Assembly: GCF_008974245.1 (NCBI RefSeq)
Contig: NZ_BBZI01000006.1
Location: 191,872-255,871 of the forward strand
Length of the DNA stretch: 64,000 nt
Direction of reading: 5' to 3'
Origin: Streptomyces abyssomicinicus
GTDB lineage: Bacteria > Actinomycetota > Actinomycetes > Streptomycetales > Streptomycetaceae
In this document: in pieces, positions 34,163 through 44,661 of the stretch
Position numbering within the stretch: position 1 is the first letter of the stretch
How the letters are laid out: each line of letters opens with the position of its first letter
Notes under the pieces: model-generated
Told to the model about the DNA's origin: nothing
The model's database searches: none
The model's input: only the letters and a program-made list of their open reading frames with translations
Made by a program: the position numbers and the translations under genes

Positions 34163-35701
34163 ATGACGACGACAACCCCTTCCCCGGCCCGGGCCGGGCG
34201 CCGTGAATGGACCGCGGTGGCCGTGCTGATGCTGCCGCTGCTGCTGGTCTCGATGGACGTGTCGGTGCTCTACTTCGCCGTGCCGGCGATCAACGCCGAC
34301 CTCGCGCCCACCGGCACCGAGCAGCTCTGGATCTTCGACATCTACGCCTTCGTCCTGGCCGGCCTGCTGATGACCATGGGCTCCCTCGGTGACCGCATCG
34401 GCCGCCGTCGGCTGCTGATGTTCGGCGCCGCGGCGTTCGGGGCGGCCTCGCTGGCCGCCGCCTACGCCGACAGCCCGGAGATGCTGATCGCCGCCCGCGC
34501 CGTGCTGGGCATCGGCGGAGCCACCCTGATGCCGTCGACGATCGCGCTGATCCGCACGATGTTCACCGACCCGCGTCAGCGCGCCCAGGCGGTGGGCCTG
34601 TGGAGCGCGGTGATGACCGGCGGCGTGGCGCTGGGCTCGGTGATGAGCGGCCTGCTGGTCGAGTTCTTCTGGTGGGGCTCGGTCTTCCTGGTGAACCTGC
34701 CCGCGATGGCCCTGCTGCTGGTCCTCGGCCCGCTCCTGCTGCCCGAGTCCAAGGACCCCTCCCCCGGCCGGTTCGACCTGCTGAGCGTGCCCCTCTCGAT
34801 GGCCGCGGTGCTGCCGCTGATCCACGGGCTGAAGGAGTTCGCCTCCGACGGCTGGCGGCCGGAGCAGGGCGTGTTCGTCGGCGCCGGGCTGCTCTTCGGG
34901 GTGCTCTTCGTGTGGCGGCAGCGCACCGCGGCCTCCCCGATGGTCCCGCGCGGGCTGTTCCGCTCGCCCGGCTTCGCCCCGGCGGTGGTGCTCAACTCGG
35001 TCTCCGCCCTCGGTCTGATGGGCTCCGCCTTCTTCACCACGCAGTACCTGCAGTCGGTGCTCGGGATGAGCGCGCTGGAGGCGGCGCTGTGGTCGCTGGT
35101 CCCCTCCCTGCCGATCGCCGCCGCGGCGCCGGCCGCCACCGCGCTGGTGCAGAAGGGGGTCCCGCGCGCCCATGTGGTGGCGGCCGGTTTCCTGATCGCC
35201 GCCGGAGGTTACGCCCTCCTCACCACGCCCGGGACCGACTCGCTGGCTCTGGTCCTGGTGGCCGCCGGCGTGCTGGCCTGCGGAATCGTCCTGGTGATGT
35301 CCCAGATGGCGGACCTGGCGCTGAGCGCGGCACCGGTGGAGAAGGCGGGTTCGGCCTCCTCCCTGCTGGAGACCGGGGCGGAGTTCGGCGGTGCGCTGGG
35401 CATGGCCGTGCTGGGCTCCGTGGGGACCGCCGTCTTCCGGGACGGCATGCCGGCCGCCGCCCCGGAGGCGGCCCGGGAGACGCTGGGCGGCGCGCTGGCG
35501 GTCGCCGCGGAACTGCCCGGCCAAGCGGGCGAGTCGCTGGCCCTCGCCGCGCGAGTGGCCTTCACCGACGGCATGCACGCGGCGGGCCTGACCGGCGCGG
35601 TGGTCCTCGCCGTCGCCGCCGTGGTCGCCGCGACGGCCCTCCGCCGGATCCGGGTGGAGTCTCCGGCGCCCGGCGACGCGGTCACCCCGGTGATCCGGTG
35701 A
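34163..35701 (+). CDS. MFS efflux transporter, DHA2 (14-TM) type
   Basis: A 512-residue drug:proton antiporter-like protein. The DHA2 signature is seen in LLVSMDVSVLYFAVPAI at the first membrane helix, GDRIGRRRLLMFG at the loop 2-3 motif A, and GGVALGSVMSGLL at motif C. About 14 membrane helices can be traced. The ATG has no clear ribosome site and lies close to the operator, so translation may be from a short or leaderless transcript. It is divergent from the TetR repressor that probably controls it; the substrate is unknown. Confidence 0.93.
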   Translation: MTTTTPSPARAGRREWTAVAVLMLPLLLVSMDVSVLYFAVPAINADLAPTGTEQLWIFDIYAFVLAGLLMTMGSLGDRIGRRRLLMFGAAAFGAASLAAAYADSPEMLIAARAVLGIGGATLMPSTIALIRTMFTDPRQRAQAVGLWSAVMTGGVALGSVMSGLLVEFFWWGSVFLVNLPAMALLLVLGPLLLPESKDPSPGRFDLLSVPLSMAAVLPLIHGLKEFASDGWRPEQGVFVGAGLLFGVLFVWRQRTAASPMVPRGLFRSPGFAPAVVLNSVSALGLMGSAFFTTQYLQSVLGMSALEAALWSLVPSLPIAAAAPAATALVQKGVPRAHVVAAGFLIAAGGYALLTTPGTDSLALVLVAAGVLACGIVLVMSQMADLALSAAPVEKAGSASSLLETGAEFGGALGMAVLGSVGTAVFRDGMPAAAPEAARETLGGALAVAAELPGQAGESLALAARVAFTDGMHAAGLTGAVVLAVAAVVAATALRRIRVESPAPGDAVTPVIR

Positions 35702-35776
35702 CCCGGTGACCCGGTGATCCGGTAACGGGCCCGTCGGCCCGCTCCCGGGGGGGAGAAAGGGAAGGGACAACGACCA

Positions 35777-35811
35777 GGACCCGCCTGCCGCGTGGAGCGG
35801 CGGGCGGGTCC
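35777..35811 (-). terminator. Terminator after serA
   Basis: GGACCCGCCTGCCGC pairs with GCGGCGGGCGGGTCC (one G-U pair), a 15-bp stem with a 5-base loop, 52 bases beyond the minus-strand serA stop. Confidence 0.82.
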
Positions 35812-35827
35812 TTCGTCGTGCGGAGTG

Positions 35828-35856
35828 CCGGACCGGACCGGACCGGACCGGACCGG
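35828..35856. repeat. GGACC pentamer tandem repeat
   Basis: Nearly six copies of CCGGA lie between the serA terminator and the serA stop. A short run of GGTGAYCC-type repeats (35691-35722) sits at the MFS stop nearby. Both look like simple-sequence expansion. Confidence 0.85.
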
Positions 35857-35863
35857 AAGGCGG

Positions 35864-37453
35864 TCAGGTCAGGTTGATGGCCCGGGCGGACGTCGCGCCG
35901 ATCTCCTCGGCCAGCTCCGACAGCACCGTCTGCGGGACCGTGTCGTCGACCGTCAGCACAGCCAGCGCCTCGCCGCCGGCCGCCGCACGGGCGACCTGCA
36001 TGCCGGCGATGTTGACGCCGGACTCGCCGAGCACCCGGCCGACCGTGCCGACCACGCCGGGACGGTCGGCGTACCGCAGCACCAGCATGTGGTCGGTGAG
36101 CGCCAGGTCCACGTCGAACTCGCCCACCGCGACCAGCTTCTGGTGGTGCTTCGGGCCGGCCAGCGTGCCGGAGACCGACACCTCGGTGCCGTTGCCCAGC
36201 GTGCCGCGGACCGTGACCACGTTGCGGTGGTCCGGCGACTCGGAGCTGGTGGTCAGCCGCACCTCGACGCCGCGCTCCTGCGCGAACAGCGGGGCGTTCA
36301 CATAGGACACGGTGTCCTCGACGACGTCCTCGAAGACGCCCTTGAGCGCCGACAGCTCCAGCACCTTGACGTCGTGCTGGGTGATCTCGCCGTACACCTC
36401 GACGTCGAGGCGCAGCGCGACCTCGCCGGCCAGCGCCGTGAAGATCCGGCCCAGCCGCTCGGCCAGCGGAAGACCCGGCTTGACGTCCTCGGCGATCACG
36501 CCGCCCTGCACGTTGACCGCGTCCGGAACCAGCTCACCGGCGAGCGCCAGGCGCACCGACCGGGCGACCGCGATACCGGCCTTCTCCTGCGCCTCGTCCG
36601 TGGACGCGCCCAGGTGCGGCGTGCAGACGACCTGGTCGAACTCGAACAGCGGCGAGTCCGTGCACGGCTCCTTGGCGTAGACGTCGAGGCCGGCGCCGGC
36701 GACCCGGCCCTCCTTGAGCGCCGAGTACAGCGCCTCCTCGTCGACGATGCCGCCGCGCGCGGCGTTGACGATCCGGACCGTCGGCTTGACCTTGCGCAGG
36801 GCCTCGTCGCCGATCAGGCCGAGCGTCTCCGGCGTCTTGGGCAGGTGGACCGTGATGAAGTCCGAGACCTCGAGCAGCTCGTCCAGCGTCAGGACCTTGA
36901 CGCCCATCTGCGCGGCGCGCGCGGGCTGGACGTACGGGTCGTAGGCCACGACCTTCATGCCGAACGCGGACATGCGCTGGGCGACCAGCGCGCCGATCCG
37001 GCCGAGGCCGACCACGCCGAGTGTCTTCTCCGCCAGCTCGACGCCGGTGTACTTGGAGCGCTTCCACTCGCCGTTCTTCAGCGCGGCGTTGGCCTGCGGG
37101 ATGTTGCGGGCCGTGGCCACGAGCAGGCCGCAGGCCAGCTCGGCGGCGGTCACGATGTTGGAGGTGGGGGCGTTGACGACCATCACGCCGGCCTTGGTGG
37201 CGGCGGAGACGTCGACGTTGTCCAGGCCCACGCCCGCGCGGGCGACGACCTTCAGCTTGCCGGCCGCGGCGATCGCCTCGGCGTCGACCTTGGTCGCCGA
37301 ACGGACCAGGATCGCGTCGACGTCGGCGATGGCCGGGAGCAGTTCGCCCCGGTCGGCTCCGTTGCAGTGCCGGATCTCGAAGTCCGGACCGAGCGCGTCG
37401 ACGGTGGCGGGCGACAGCTCTTCAGCGATGAGTACGACAGGTTTCGAGCTCAC
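35864..37453 (-). CDS. serA: D-3-phosphoglycerate dehydrogenase
   Basis: A 529-residue NAD enzyme of serine synthesis, the long actinobacterial form with an intervening domain and a C-terminal ACT domain. GVGLDNVDVSAATKAGVMV starts the catalytic core. The nucleotide-binding motif is LGVVGLGRIGALVAQRMSAFG. The catalytic His is in CTPHLGASTDEAQEKAG. The ACT domain starts near residue 455 (MLVLRYADRPGVVGTVGRVL). The GTG start has TGAGGA 5-6 bases upstream. It lies downstream of ilvC on the same strand but a strong hairpin separates them. Confidence 0.97.
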   Translation of the reverse strand: MSSKPVVLIAEELSPATVDALGPDFEIRHCNGADRGELLPAIADVDAILVRSATKVDAEAIAAAGKLKVVARAGVGLDNVDVSAATKAGVMVVNAPTSNIVTAAELACGLLVATARNIPQANAALKNGEWKRSKYTGVELAEKTLGVVGLGRIGALVAQRMSAFGMKVVAYDPYVQPARAAQMGVKVLTLDELLEVSDFITVHLPKTPETLGLIGDEALRKVKPTVRIVNAARGGIVDEEALYSALKEGRVAGAGLDVYAKEPCTDSPLFEFDQVVCTPHLGASTDEAQEKAGIAVARSVRLALAGELVPDAVNVQGGVIAEDVKPGLPLAERLGRIFTALAGEVALRLDVEVYGEITQHDVKVLELSALKGVFEDVVEDTVSYVNAPLFAQERGVEVRLTTSSESPDHRNVVTVRGTLGNGTEVSVSGTLAGPKHHQKLVAVGEFDVDLALTDHMLVLRYADRPGVVGTVGRVLGESGVNIAGMQVARAAAGGEALAVLTVDDTVPQTVLSELAEEIGATSARAINLT

Positions 37454-37641
37454 GTGAGTCCTCAGGTGCGATGCGGACGGCCGTCCCGACGGCCGCAGGC
37501 GTGGAGGGTTGCTAGCCGCGTGGAAGACGCACGACGCTGTGGGCCTGACGCGTATGCAGTGCAGTGTAGTGGGGCCGGGGACCTCGTCCCTCGCCCCTGC
37601 GGAAGGATCACCCGTCCGTGCGTTTCCACCACGGGCGAAGC

Positions 37642-37670
37642 ACGGGGCCGGGGCGACGCCCCGGCCCCGT
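37642..37670 (-). terminator. Terminator after ilvC
   Basis: ACGGGGCCGGGGC and its perfect complement form a 13-bp stem with loop GAC, just 8 bases beyond the minus-strand ilvC stop. Confidence 0.85.
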
Positions 37671-37678
37671 CAAGAGGA

Positions 37679-38683
<1,005 letters not shown>

Positions 38684-38808
38684 TCACTCCTCATGTCTGC
38701 AGGTGTAGGGCCCGCAGGTGTCGCAGGTGTTGCGCCCAGCGTATGACCGGGCGGTGGAGAAGGGGTTGACGGTCTCGCCATACGGGCGAGCCGGGGGTTC
38801 CGGGCCCG

Positions 38809-39333
38809 TCAGGAGGCGCGTTCGACGGCCCGCAGCGAGCGGTCGGTGATCGACCGCGCGCCGCGCCCTATGGCGATCGTGCCGGACTGCACCAGTTCCT
38901 TGATGCCGTACGGCTCGAGCATCTTGAGCATGGCCTCGAGCTTGTCGCTGCCGCCGGTCGCCTCGATGGTGACGGCGTCCGGGGAGACGTCCACGGTCTT
39001 GGCCCGGAACAGGTCGACGATCTGGACGATCTGCGAGCGGGTCTCGTTGTCCGCGCGGACCTTGACCAGGACCAGCTGGCGCCGGACCGACGCGACCGGG
39101 TCGAGCTCGACGATCTTCAGCACGTTGACCAGCTTGTTCAGCTGCTTGGTGACCTGCTCCAGCGGCAGGTCCTCCACGCCCACCACGATGGTGATGCGGG
39201 AGATGTCGGGGTGCTCGGTGACGCCCACGGCCAGGGAGTCGATGTTGAACCCGCGGCGGGAGAAGAGCGCGGCGATCCGCGCCAGGATGCCCGGCGTGTT
39301 CTGCACCAGGACGGAGAGCGTGTGCTTCGACAT
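38809..39333 (-). CDS. ilvN: Acetolactate synthase regulatory subunit
   Basis: A 174-residue ACT-domain subunit that gives valine feedback control to IlvB. The first ACT domain is MSKHTLSVLVQNTPGILARI with FSRRGFNIDSLAVG. The second half (residues 80-160) carries RRQLVLVKVRAD and EATGGSDKLEAML. It follows ilvB by 20 bp. Confidence 0.97.
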   Translation of the reverse strand: MSKHTLSVLVQNTPGILARIAALFSRRGFNIDSLAVGVTEHPDISRITIVVGVEDLPLEQVTKQLNKLVNVLKIVELDPVASVRRQLVLVKVRADNETRSQIVQIVDLFRAKTVDVSPDAVTIEATGGSDKLEAMLKMLEPYGIKELVQSGTIAIGRGARSITDRSLRAVERAS

Positions 39334-39353
39334 GTCAGGTGTTCCTCGCTCGG

Positions 39354-41210
39354 TCACTCTTCGTTGTCGCCGAAGTCGGGGCGGACGTCCCGGGCGGCCA
39401 TGATCTCGTCGTTGGAGGTGCCGGCCGGGACCATCGGCCAGACCATCGCGTCCTCGTGGACGATGAAGTCCACGACGACCGGACGGTCGTTGATCGAGTT
39501 CGCCTCCTCGATGACCTTGTCCAGGTCCTCGGGCGACTCGCAGCGGATGGCGTGGCAGCCCATCGCCTCGGACAGCTTGACGAAGTCCGGGACCCGGGTG
39601 CCGGCGCTCGGGCCCGTCGCGTCCGCGCCGGGGCCGGAGTGCAGCACCGTGTTGGAGTAGCGCTGGTTGTAGAAGAGCGTCTGCCACTGGCGGACCATCC
39701 CCAGGGCGCCGTTGTTGATGACGGCGACCTTGATCGGGATGTTGTTCAGGGCGCAGGTGGTGAGCTCCTGGTTGGTCATCTGGAAGCAGCCGTCGCCGTC
39801 GATCGCCCAGACCGCGCGCTCCGGGCGGCCGGCCTTGGCGCCCATCGCGGCGGGGACCGCGTAGCCCATGGTCCCGGCGCCGCCGGAGTTCAGCCAGGTG
39901 GCCGGCTTCTCGTGCTGGAGGAAGTGCGCGGCCCACATCTGGTGCTGGCCGACGCCCGCGGTGAAGATCGTGCCCTCGGGGGCGAGCTGCCCGATCCGCT
40001 CGATGACCTGCTGCGGGGAGAGCGAGCCGTCGGCGGGCAGCTCGTAGCCCAGCGGGTAGTTCTCCCGCCAGCGGTCCAGGTCGGCCCACCAGGCGTCCAG
40101 GTCGGCGCGGTGGCCTTCGGAGTGCTCCTTCTGCACGGCCTGGACCAGGTCGGCGATCACCTCGCGGGCGTCGCCGACGATCGGCACGTCCGCCTCGCGG
40201 TTCTTGCCGATCTCGGCCGGGTCGATGTCCGCGTGGACGACCTTGGCGTGCGGTGCGAAGCTGTCCAGCCTGCCGGTGACGCGGTCGTCGAAGCGGGCGC
40301 CGAGGGCGACGATCAGGTCGGCCTTCTGCAGCCCGGTGACGGCGGCGACCGAGCCGTGCATGCCGGGCATGCCCAGGTGCTGCGGGTGGCTGTCCGGGAA
40401 GGCGCCCAGCGCCATCAGGGTGGTGGTGACGGGGGCACCGGTCAGCTCCGCCAGGACCTTCAGCTCGGCGGTGGCGCCGGCCTTGAGGACGCCGCCACCG
40501 ACGTAGAGCACCGGCCGCTTGGCGGTGGTGATCAGCCGGGCGGCCTCGCGGATCTGCTTGGCGTGCGGCTTGGTGACCGGGCGGTAACCGGGCAGGTCGG
40601 CGACCGGGGGCCAGGAGAACGTGGTCTTCGTCTGGAGGATGTCCTTCGGGATGTCGACCAGGACCGGGCCGGGGCGGCCGGTCGAGGCGATGTGGAAGGC
40701 CTCGGCGATGACCCGGGGGATGTCCTCGGCGCGGGTGACCAGGAAGCTGTGCTTGGTGATCGGCATGGTGATGCCGACGATGTCCGCCTCCTGGAAGGCG
40801 TCCGTGCCGATCGCGGCGGACACCACCTGCCCGGTGATCGCGACCAGCGGCACGGAGTCCATGTTGGCGTCGGCGATCGGGGTGACCAGGTTGGTGGCGC
40901 CCGGACCGGAGGTGGCCATGCAGACACCGACCTTGCCGGTGGCCTGCGCGTAGCCGGTGGCCGCGTGGCCGGCGCCCTGCTCGTGGCGGACCAGGACGTG
41001 GCGCACCCGCGTGGAGTCCATCATCGGGTCGTACGCGGGCAGGATCGTGCCGCCGGGAATGCCGAAGACCGTGTCGACCCCCACCTCCTCGAGCGAGCGG
41101 ATGAGCGACTGGGCGCCCGTGACGTGCTCGGTCGCGGACTGCTGGAGTCCTCCGGAACGGGGCCGCGGCTGCGGATGGTGGGCCCCGGTGGCCTGCTCGG
41201 TCATCGGCAT
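39354..41210 (-). CDS. ilvB: Acetolactate synthase catalytic subunit
   Basis: A 618-residue ThDP- and FAD-dependent enzyme that makes acetolactate and acetohydroxybutyrate. The catalytic Glu lies in [15 protein letters not shown]. The ThDP-binding motif is [13 protein letters not shown] with VINN about 30 residues later. FAD and quinone-like pocket segments match acetohydroxyacid synthases ([17 protein letters not shown] [14 protein letters not shown]). Two Met codons lie at the start (MPM); the first is given, and either could be used. It is preceded by a leader peptide and attenuator. Confidence 0.97.
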   Translation of the reverse strand: MPMTEQATGAHHPQPRPRSGGLQQSATEHVTGAQSLIRSLEEVGVDTVFGIPGGTILPAYDPMMDSTRVRHVLVRHEQGAGHAATGYAQATGKVGVCMATSGPGATNLVTPIADANMDSVPLVAITGQVVSAAIGTDAFQEADIVGITMPITKHSFLVTRAEDIPRVIAEAFHIASTGRPGPVLVDIPKDILQTKTTFSWPPVADLPGYRPVTKPHAKQIREAARLITTAKRPVLYVGGGVLKAGATAELKVLAELTGAPVTTTLMALGAFPDSHPQHLGMPGMHGSVAAVTGLQKADLIVALGARFDDRVTGRLDSFAPHAKVVHADIDPAEIGKNREADVPIVGDAREVIADLVQAVQKEHSEGHRADLDAWWADLDRWRENYPLGYELPADGSLSPQQVIERIGQLAPEGTIFTAGVGQHQMWAAHFLQHEKPATWLNSGGAGTMGYAVPAAMGAKAGRPERAVWAIDGDGCFQMTNQELTTCALNNIPIKVAVINNGALGMVRQWQTLFYNQRYSNTVLHSGPGADATGPSAGTRVPDFVKLSEAMGCHAIRCESPEDLDKVIEEANSINDRPVVVDFIVHEDAMVWPMVPAGTSNDEIMAARDVRPDFGDNEE

Positions 41211-41282
41211 TCTCTTCTCGATGCAGAGTGGTGTGTGCGAGCTTTTGAGAATTTTGTTCGGTTGGCGCGTCCGCCCCGGTGC

Positions 41283-41319
41283 AACAAAAAACCCCTCGTG
41301 CCGTCAGGCAAGCGAGGGG
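41283..41319 (-). terminator. ilvB attenuator
   Basis: On the minus strand CCCCTCG and CGAGGGG bracket an inner TGCC/GGCA stem and are followed by TTTTTTGTT. The T tract is unusual here and marks a true intrinsic terminator. It lies between the leader peptide and ilvB, where ribosome stalling would decide its formation. Confidence 0.88.
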
Positions 41320-41373
41320 AGCGCGTCGGGCGGTTAGGCGCTGGGTCTCCGGTTCTCAATCCGAAGGTCCAGC

Positions 41374-41415
41374 TCAGCCGACGCGCTGTCCAAGTACGAG
41401 AATTCGGGTGCGCAT
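41374..41415 (-). CDS. ilvB leader peptide (MRTRILVLGQRVG)
   Basis: A 13-residue leader with Ile-Leu-Val-Leu in its middle and a further Val near the end, ideal for sensing all three branched-chain tRNAs. It matches the actinobacterial ilvBNC leader type as I remember it. GAGGG lies 8 bases upstream. The attenuator follows 54 bases after the stop. Confidence 0.88.
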   Translation of the reverse strand: MRTRILVLGQRVG

Positions 41416-41448
41416 GACCTTGACCCTCTACCCGACGCAGGTCGGGTG

Positions 41449-44400
41449 TCAAGGGGGTGGGACGACGGTCTCAGAATGTGGGCGTGCGGCGCCGTGCTGG
41501 AGACCCGCGTAGGCCGCTCCCGCACTGCGGGCGGGAGGCACCGGGGGGCGGGCGCCCGCTCCGCTCCCGGGGCCGGTCGCGGCGCCGCCCGGACGGCTCT
41601 GTGCGTGGCCCCGGGACGCTACGGCGCTGGTGGGCCTGCCGCCGGTTCCGCCGGGCCTGGGGTGGCCTGCGGGGACCGGGCAGTGCCCGTCGGCGAGCAG
41701 CCGGCGGATCCGGTACTCGTCCAGAGGTGCGGAGAAGGCGCCGCCCATGCCGTGGGTGCAGCCCATGGCGCGCAGGACGCCCGCCTGGTCGGGCAGGTCC
41801 ACGCCCTCGGCGACGGTCTGCATGCCGAGGTCGCCGGCGATCCGCAGCAGCCCGCTGGTGATCTTGTGCAGGCGGGCGGACTCCACCACGCCTTCAACCA
41901 GGCTCCGGTCGAGCTTGAGCACCTCCACAGGCAGCCGGCGCAGCGCGGTGATGGATCCGTAGCCGGTGCCGAAGCCGTCCAGGGCGAACCTGACGCCCAG
42001 CCGGCGCAGCGCCGTGAGGCGGCGCTCCAGGTCGTCCAGCGGGAGGCTCGGGTCGAGTCCGGCGAGTTCGATCATCAGTGACCCGGGCGCCAGTCCGTGC
42101 CGGGTCAGCAGCGCCTCTATCGAGGTGAGCGGCAACGACCGGTCGAGCAGGCGCCGGGCGGCGATCCGTACCGCCACCGGGGTGCGCAGACCCGCCCGGG
42201 ACCGGTCTGCGGCCTGGACGACGGCCTCCTCCAGCACCCAGCGGCCGAGTTCGGCCGTCCGGTCGCCCTCTTCGGCGGCCCGCAGGAACTCGGCGGGCGT
42301 GAACAGCGCGCCCTGCGCGGACCGCCAGCGGGCCTGGGCCGAGACGGCGGTGATCCGGCCGTCGGCCAGCGAGACCATGGGCTGGTGGAGCAGGGTGAAC
42401 TCGCCCTCGTGCAGGGCGTTCCGCAGCCGGGCGGCGACCTCGGCCCTGCGCACCACGTCCTGCTGCATCTGGGGCGCGTAGAGCTCGACGCGATCCTTGC
42501 CTGCCGCCTTGGCCCGGTACATCGCGAGGTCCGCGTTGCGCAGCAGCTCTCCGGCGCCCAGGCCGGGTTCGGCGAAGGCCACGCCGATGGAGGCGGCCAC
42601 CCGGACGTCGTTGCCGTCGATCTCGTAGGGCTGGGAGAGCCGTAGTCGCAGCCGGTCGGCGAGCTCCAGGATGTGGCCCTCGCGGGCGGTCCGGTCGCTC
42701 ACGCCGTCGCCGAGGATCAGCGCGGCGAACTCGTCCCCGCCGAGGCGGGCGGCGGTGTCGCCCTGGCGGACGGCCTCCTGGAGGCGGCGGGCGGCCTGGA
42801 CGAGGAGTTCGTCCCCGGCCTGGTGCCCGATGGTGTCGTTGACCGCCTTGAATCCGTCGAGGTCGATGAAGAGCACCGCCGTGCCCTGGTCGGACTGCCG
42901 CCGGCCGGAGAGGGCCTGCCCGACCCGCCGGGTGAACAGCGCGCGGTTGGGCAGGTCGGTGAGCGCGTCGTGCTCGGCGCTGTGCTGCAACTGCGCCTGG
43001 AGGCGTACGCGTTCGGTCACGTCGCGGCTGTTGAGGATCAGGCCGCCCTGGTGCCGGTTGACCGTCGACTCGACGTTGAGCCAGCCCCCGTCGCCGCTGC
43101 GGAAGCGGTACTCGATCCGGGTGGTGGGGTCGGCGGGCGGGCCGGCGGCGAGGAAGCGGCGCAGTTCGTGCAGGACGGCCGGCAGGTCCTCGGGGTGGAT
43201 CAGACCGGCCAGCTCCCGGCCGACCAGCTCCTCCGGGAGGAGGCCGTACACGCCCTCGGAGGCGTCGCTGACGTATTTCAGGCGGCCGTTGGGCGCGGCG
43301 ATCATGATGACGTCGCTGGAGCCCTGGACCAGGGAACGGAAGTGGTTCTCGTTCTCGGCCAGCTTCTCGGTGAGCGCCATGTTGTCGAGCAGCATGATGC
43401 CCTGCCGGACCAGCAGCGCCAGGACCACGGCGCCGGCCGTCAGCAGCACGACCTGGTCCACGCTGCGGCCGGCCAGCACGTTGTAGAGGATGCCCAGCGT
43501 GCACACGGCCGCGGCCAGGTAGGGCAGGAGCGCGGCCAGCGATCCCGCTATGGGCCGCGCCGGTGCGTAGTACCCGGGGTCCACGCCCGGTGCGGGAGGC
43601 CCCGGGGCGGCGGGACGGGGACGGACCGGGTCGGTCCGCGGCGTCGCGGCCGGGGTGTCGGGCGGACCGGCGGGGGTCTCGGCCTTCCCGGCGGCCGGGC
43701 CGGGTCGCGGCAGCGCGCCGGGGCGCCCGGTGCCCGCACTCCGGCGGAACCGGCGGCCCCGCAGGAGCGGGCGGGACCGGCGGCCCTCTCGCGGCCGGGC
43801 GAAGGTGGCCGCCCAGGGGGCGTAGGCGAGCAGCAGCGAGCCCGCGAACCAGCCCGCGTCCAGCAACTGCCCGGACCGGTAGCTCTGGTGGAGCAGCGGC
43901 GAGGTGAACATGGCGTCGCAGACGACGGTGAGCGCAAGCGCGGCGACCGCGGCGTTGACCGCGGCGCGGTTGGCCGCGGTGCGCCGGAAGTGCAGCGCGA
44001 GGACCACGCTCACCAGGGCGATGTCCAGTATCGGGTAGGCCAGTTGGAGGGCGGCGTGCGCGACGCCCTGGTCGGCCGCGCCGGCCGTGCGGCCCAGCGC
44101 CAGGCTCCAGGAGAGCGTGAGCAGCGAGCCGCCGATCAGCCAGGCGTCGAGCACCAGGCAGACCCAGCCGGCTCCGTTCAGCGGGCGCCTCGCCAGCATC
44201 AGCAGGCCGAGGATGGCGGGCGGCGCGAAGCACAGGAAGAAGAAGTCGGCCAGGCTGGGGCGCGGCATCTCGGCCCGGAGGACCACCTCGTACCAGCCCC
44301 AGACCAGGTTGCCCATGCTGGCCATCGCCGAGGAGAACGCGAACAGCAGCCAGGCCGGGCGCAGTTCGCCCTGCCGGCGGGCGTAGAGGAAGCACGAGAC

Positions 44401-44661
44401 GGCGGCCGTCGCACCGGCGGCGCTCAGCCCGAAGTCGCCCATCACCAGGGCCGCGCGGTGCGACCCCCAGCCGACCGCGGAGCCGAGCGCGTAGCCCGCG
44501 CAGACCAGGGTGAGGAGCACGAGCGGCACCGGCATCACGGCACGGCGCACGCCGGCCGGGGGCCTGGCCGGGGCAGCGGCGGGGGCGGCGGGGAGCCACG
44601 GCTCGTGGGCGCCGCGGCCCGCGCCGTCGAGCACGGGCGGGGAGAGGGACGGAGAGATCAC
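41449..44661 (-). CDS. Membrane PAS-GGDEF protein with degenerate EAL domain
   Basis: A 1070-residue c-di-GMP protein. About eight N-terminal membrane helices precede a Pro-rich linker, one or two more helices, a PAS domain (about 435-555), GGDEF (about 570-735) and an EAL-like domain (about 740-985). The cyclase motif RLGGDEF is intact (near residue 640). The EAL domain has lost key residues: the EAL triad reads SAQ, the VNVS region reads VRIA, EITE reads ELAG and DDFG reads DGFG. It is therefore probably a cyclase with a non-catalytic, perhaps ligand-sensing, EAL domain. GTG follows GGGAGG by 5 bases. I recall SCO5511 here in S. coelicolor. Its stop lies only 33 bp before the ilvB leader start. 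Confidence 0.9.
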   Translation of the reverse strand: MISPSLSPPVLDGAGRGAHEPWLPAAPAAAPARPPAGVRRAVMPVPLVLLTLVCAGYALGSAVGWGSHRAALVMGDFGLSAAGATAAVSCFLYARRQGELRPAWLLFAFSSAMASMGNLVWGWYEVVLRAEMPRPSLADFFFLCFAPPAILGLLMLARRPLNGAGWVCLVLDAWLIGGSLLTLSWSLALGRTAGAADQGVAHAALQLAYPILDIALVSVVLALHFRRTAANRAAVNAAVAALALTVVCDAMFTSPLLHQSYRSGQLLDAGWFAGSLLLAYAPWAATFARPREGRRSRPLLRGRRFRRSAGTGRPGALPRPGPAAGKAETPAGPPDTPAATPRTDPVRPRPAAPGPPAPGVDPGYYAPARPIAGSLAALLPYLAAAVCTLGILYNVLAGRSVDQVVLLTAGAVVLALLVRQGIMLLDNMALTEKLAENENHFRSLVQGSSDVIMIAAPNGRLKYVSDASEGVYGLLPEELVGRELAGLIHPEDLPAVLHELRRFLAAGPPADPTTRIEYRFRSGDGGWLNVESTVNRHQGGLILNSRDVTERVRLQAQLQHSAEHDALTDLPNRALFTRRVGQALSGRRQSDQGTAVLFIDLDGFKAVNDTIGHQAGDELLVQAARRLQEAVRQGDTAARLGGDEFAALILGDGVSDRTAREGHILELADRLRLRLSQPYEIDGNDVRVAASIGVAFAEPGLGAGELLRNADLAMYRAKAAGKDRVELYAPQMQQDVVRRAEVAARLRNALHEGEFTLLHQPMVSLADGRITAVSAQARWRSAQGALFTPAEFLRAAEEGDRTAELGRWVLEEAVVQAADRSRAGLRTPVAVRIAARRLLDRSLPLTSIEALLTRHGLAPGSLMIELAGLDPSLPLDDLERRLTALRRLGVRFALDGFGTGYGSITALRRLPVEVLKLDRSLVEGVVESARLHKITSGLLRIAGDLGMQTVAEGVDLPDQAGVLRAMGCTHGMGGAFSAPLDEYRIRRLLADGHCPVPAGHPRPGGTGGRPTSAVASRGHAQSRPGGAATGPGSGAGARPPVPPARSAGAAYAGLQHGAARPHSETVVPPP

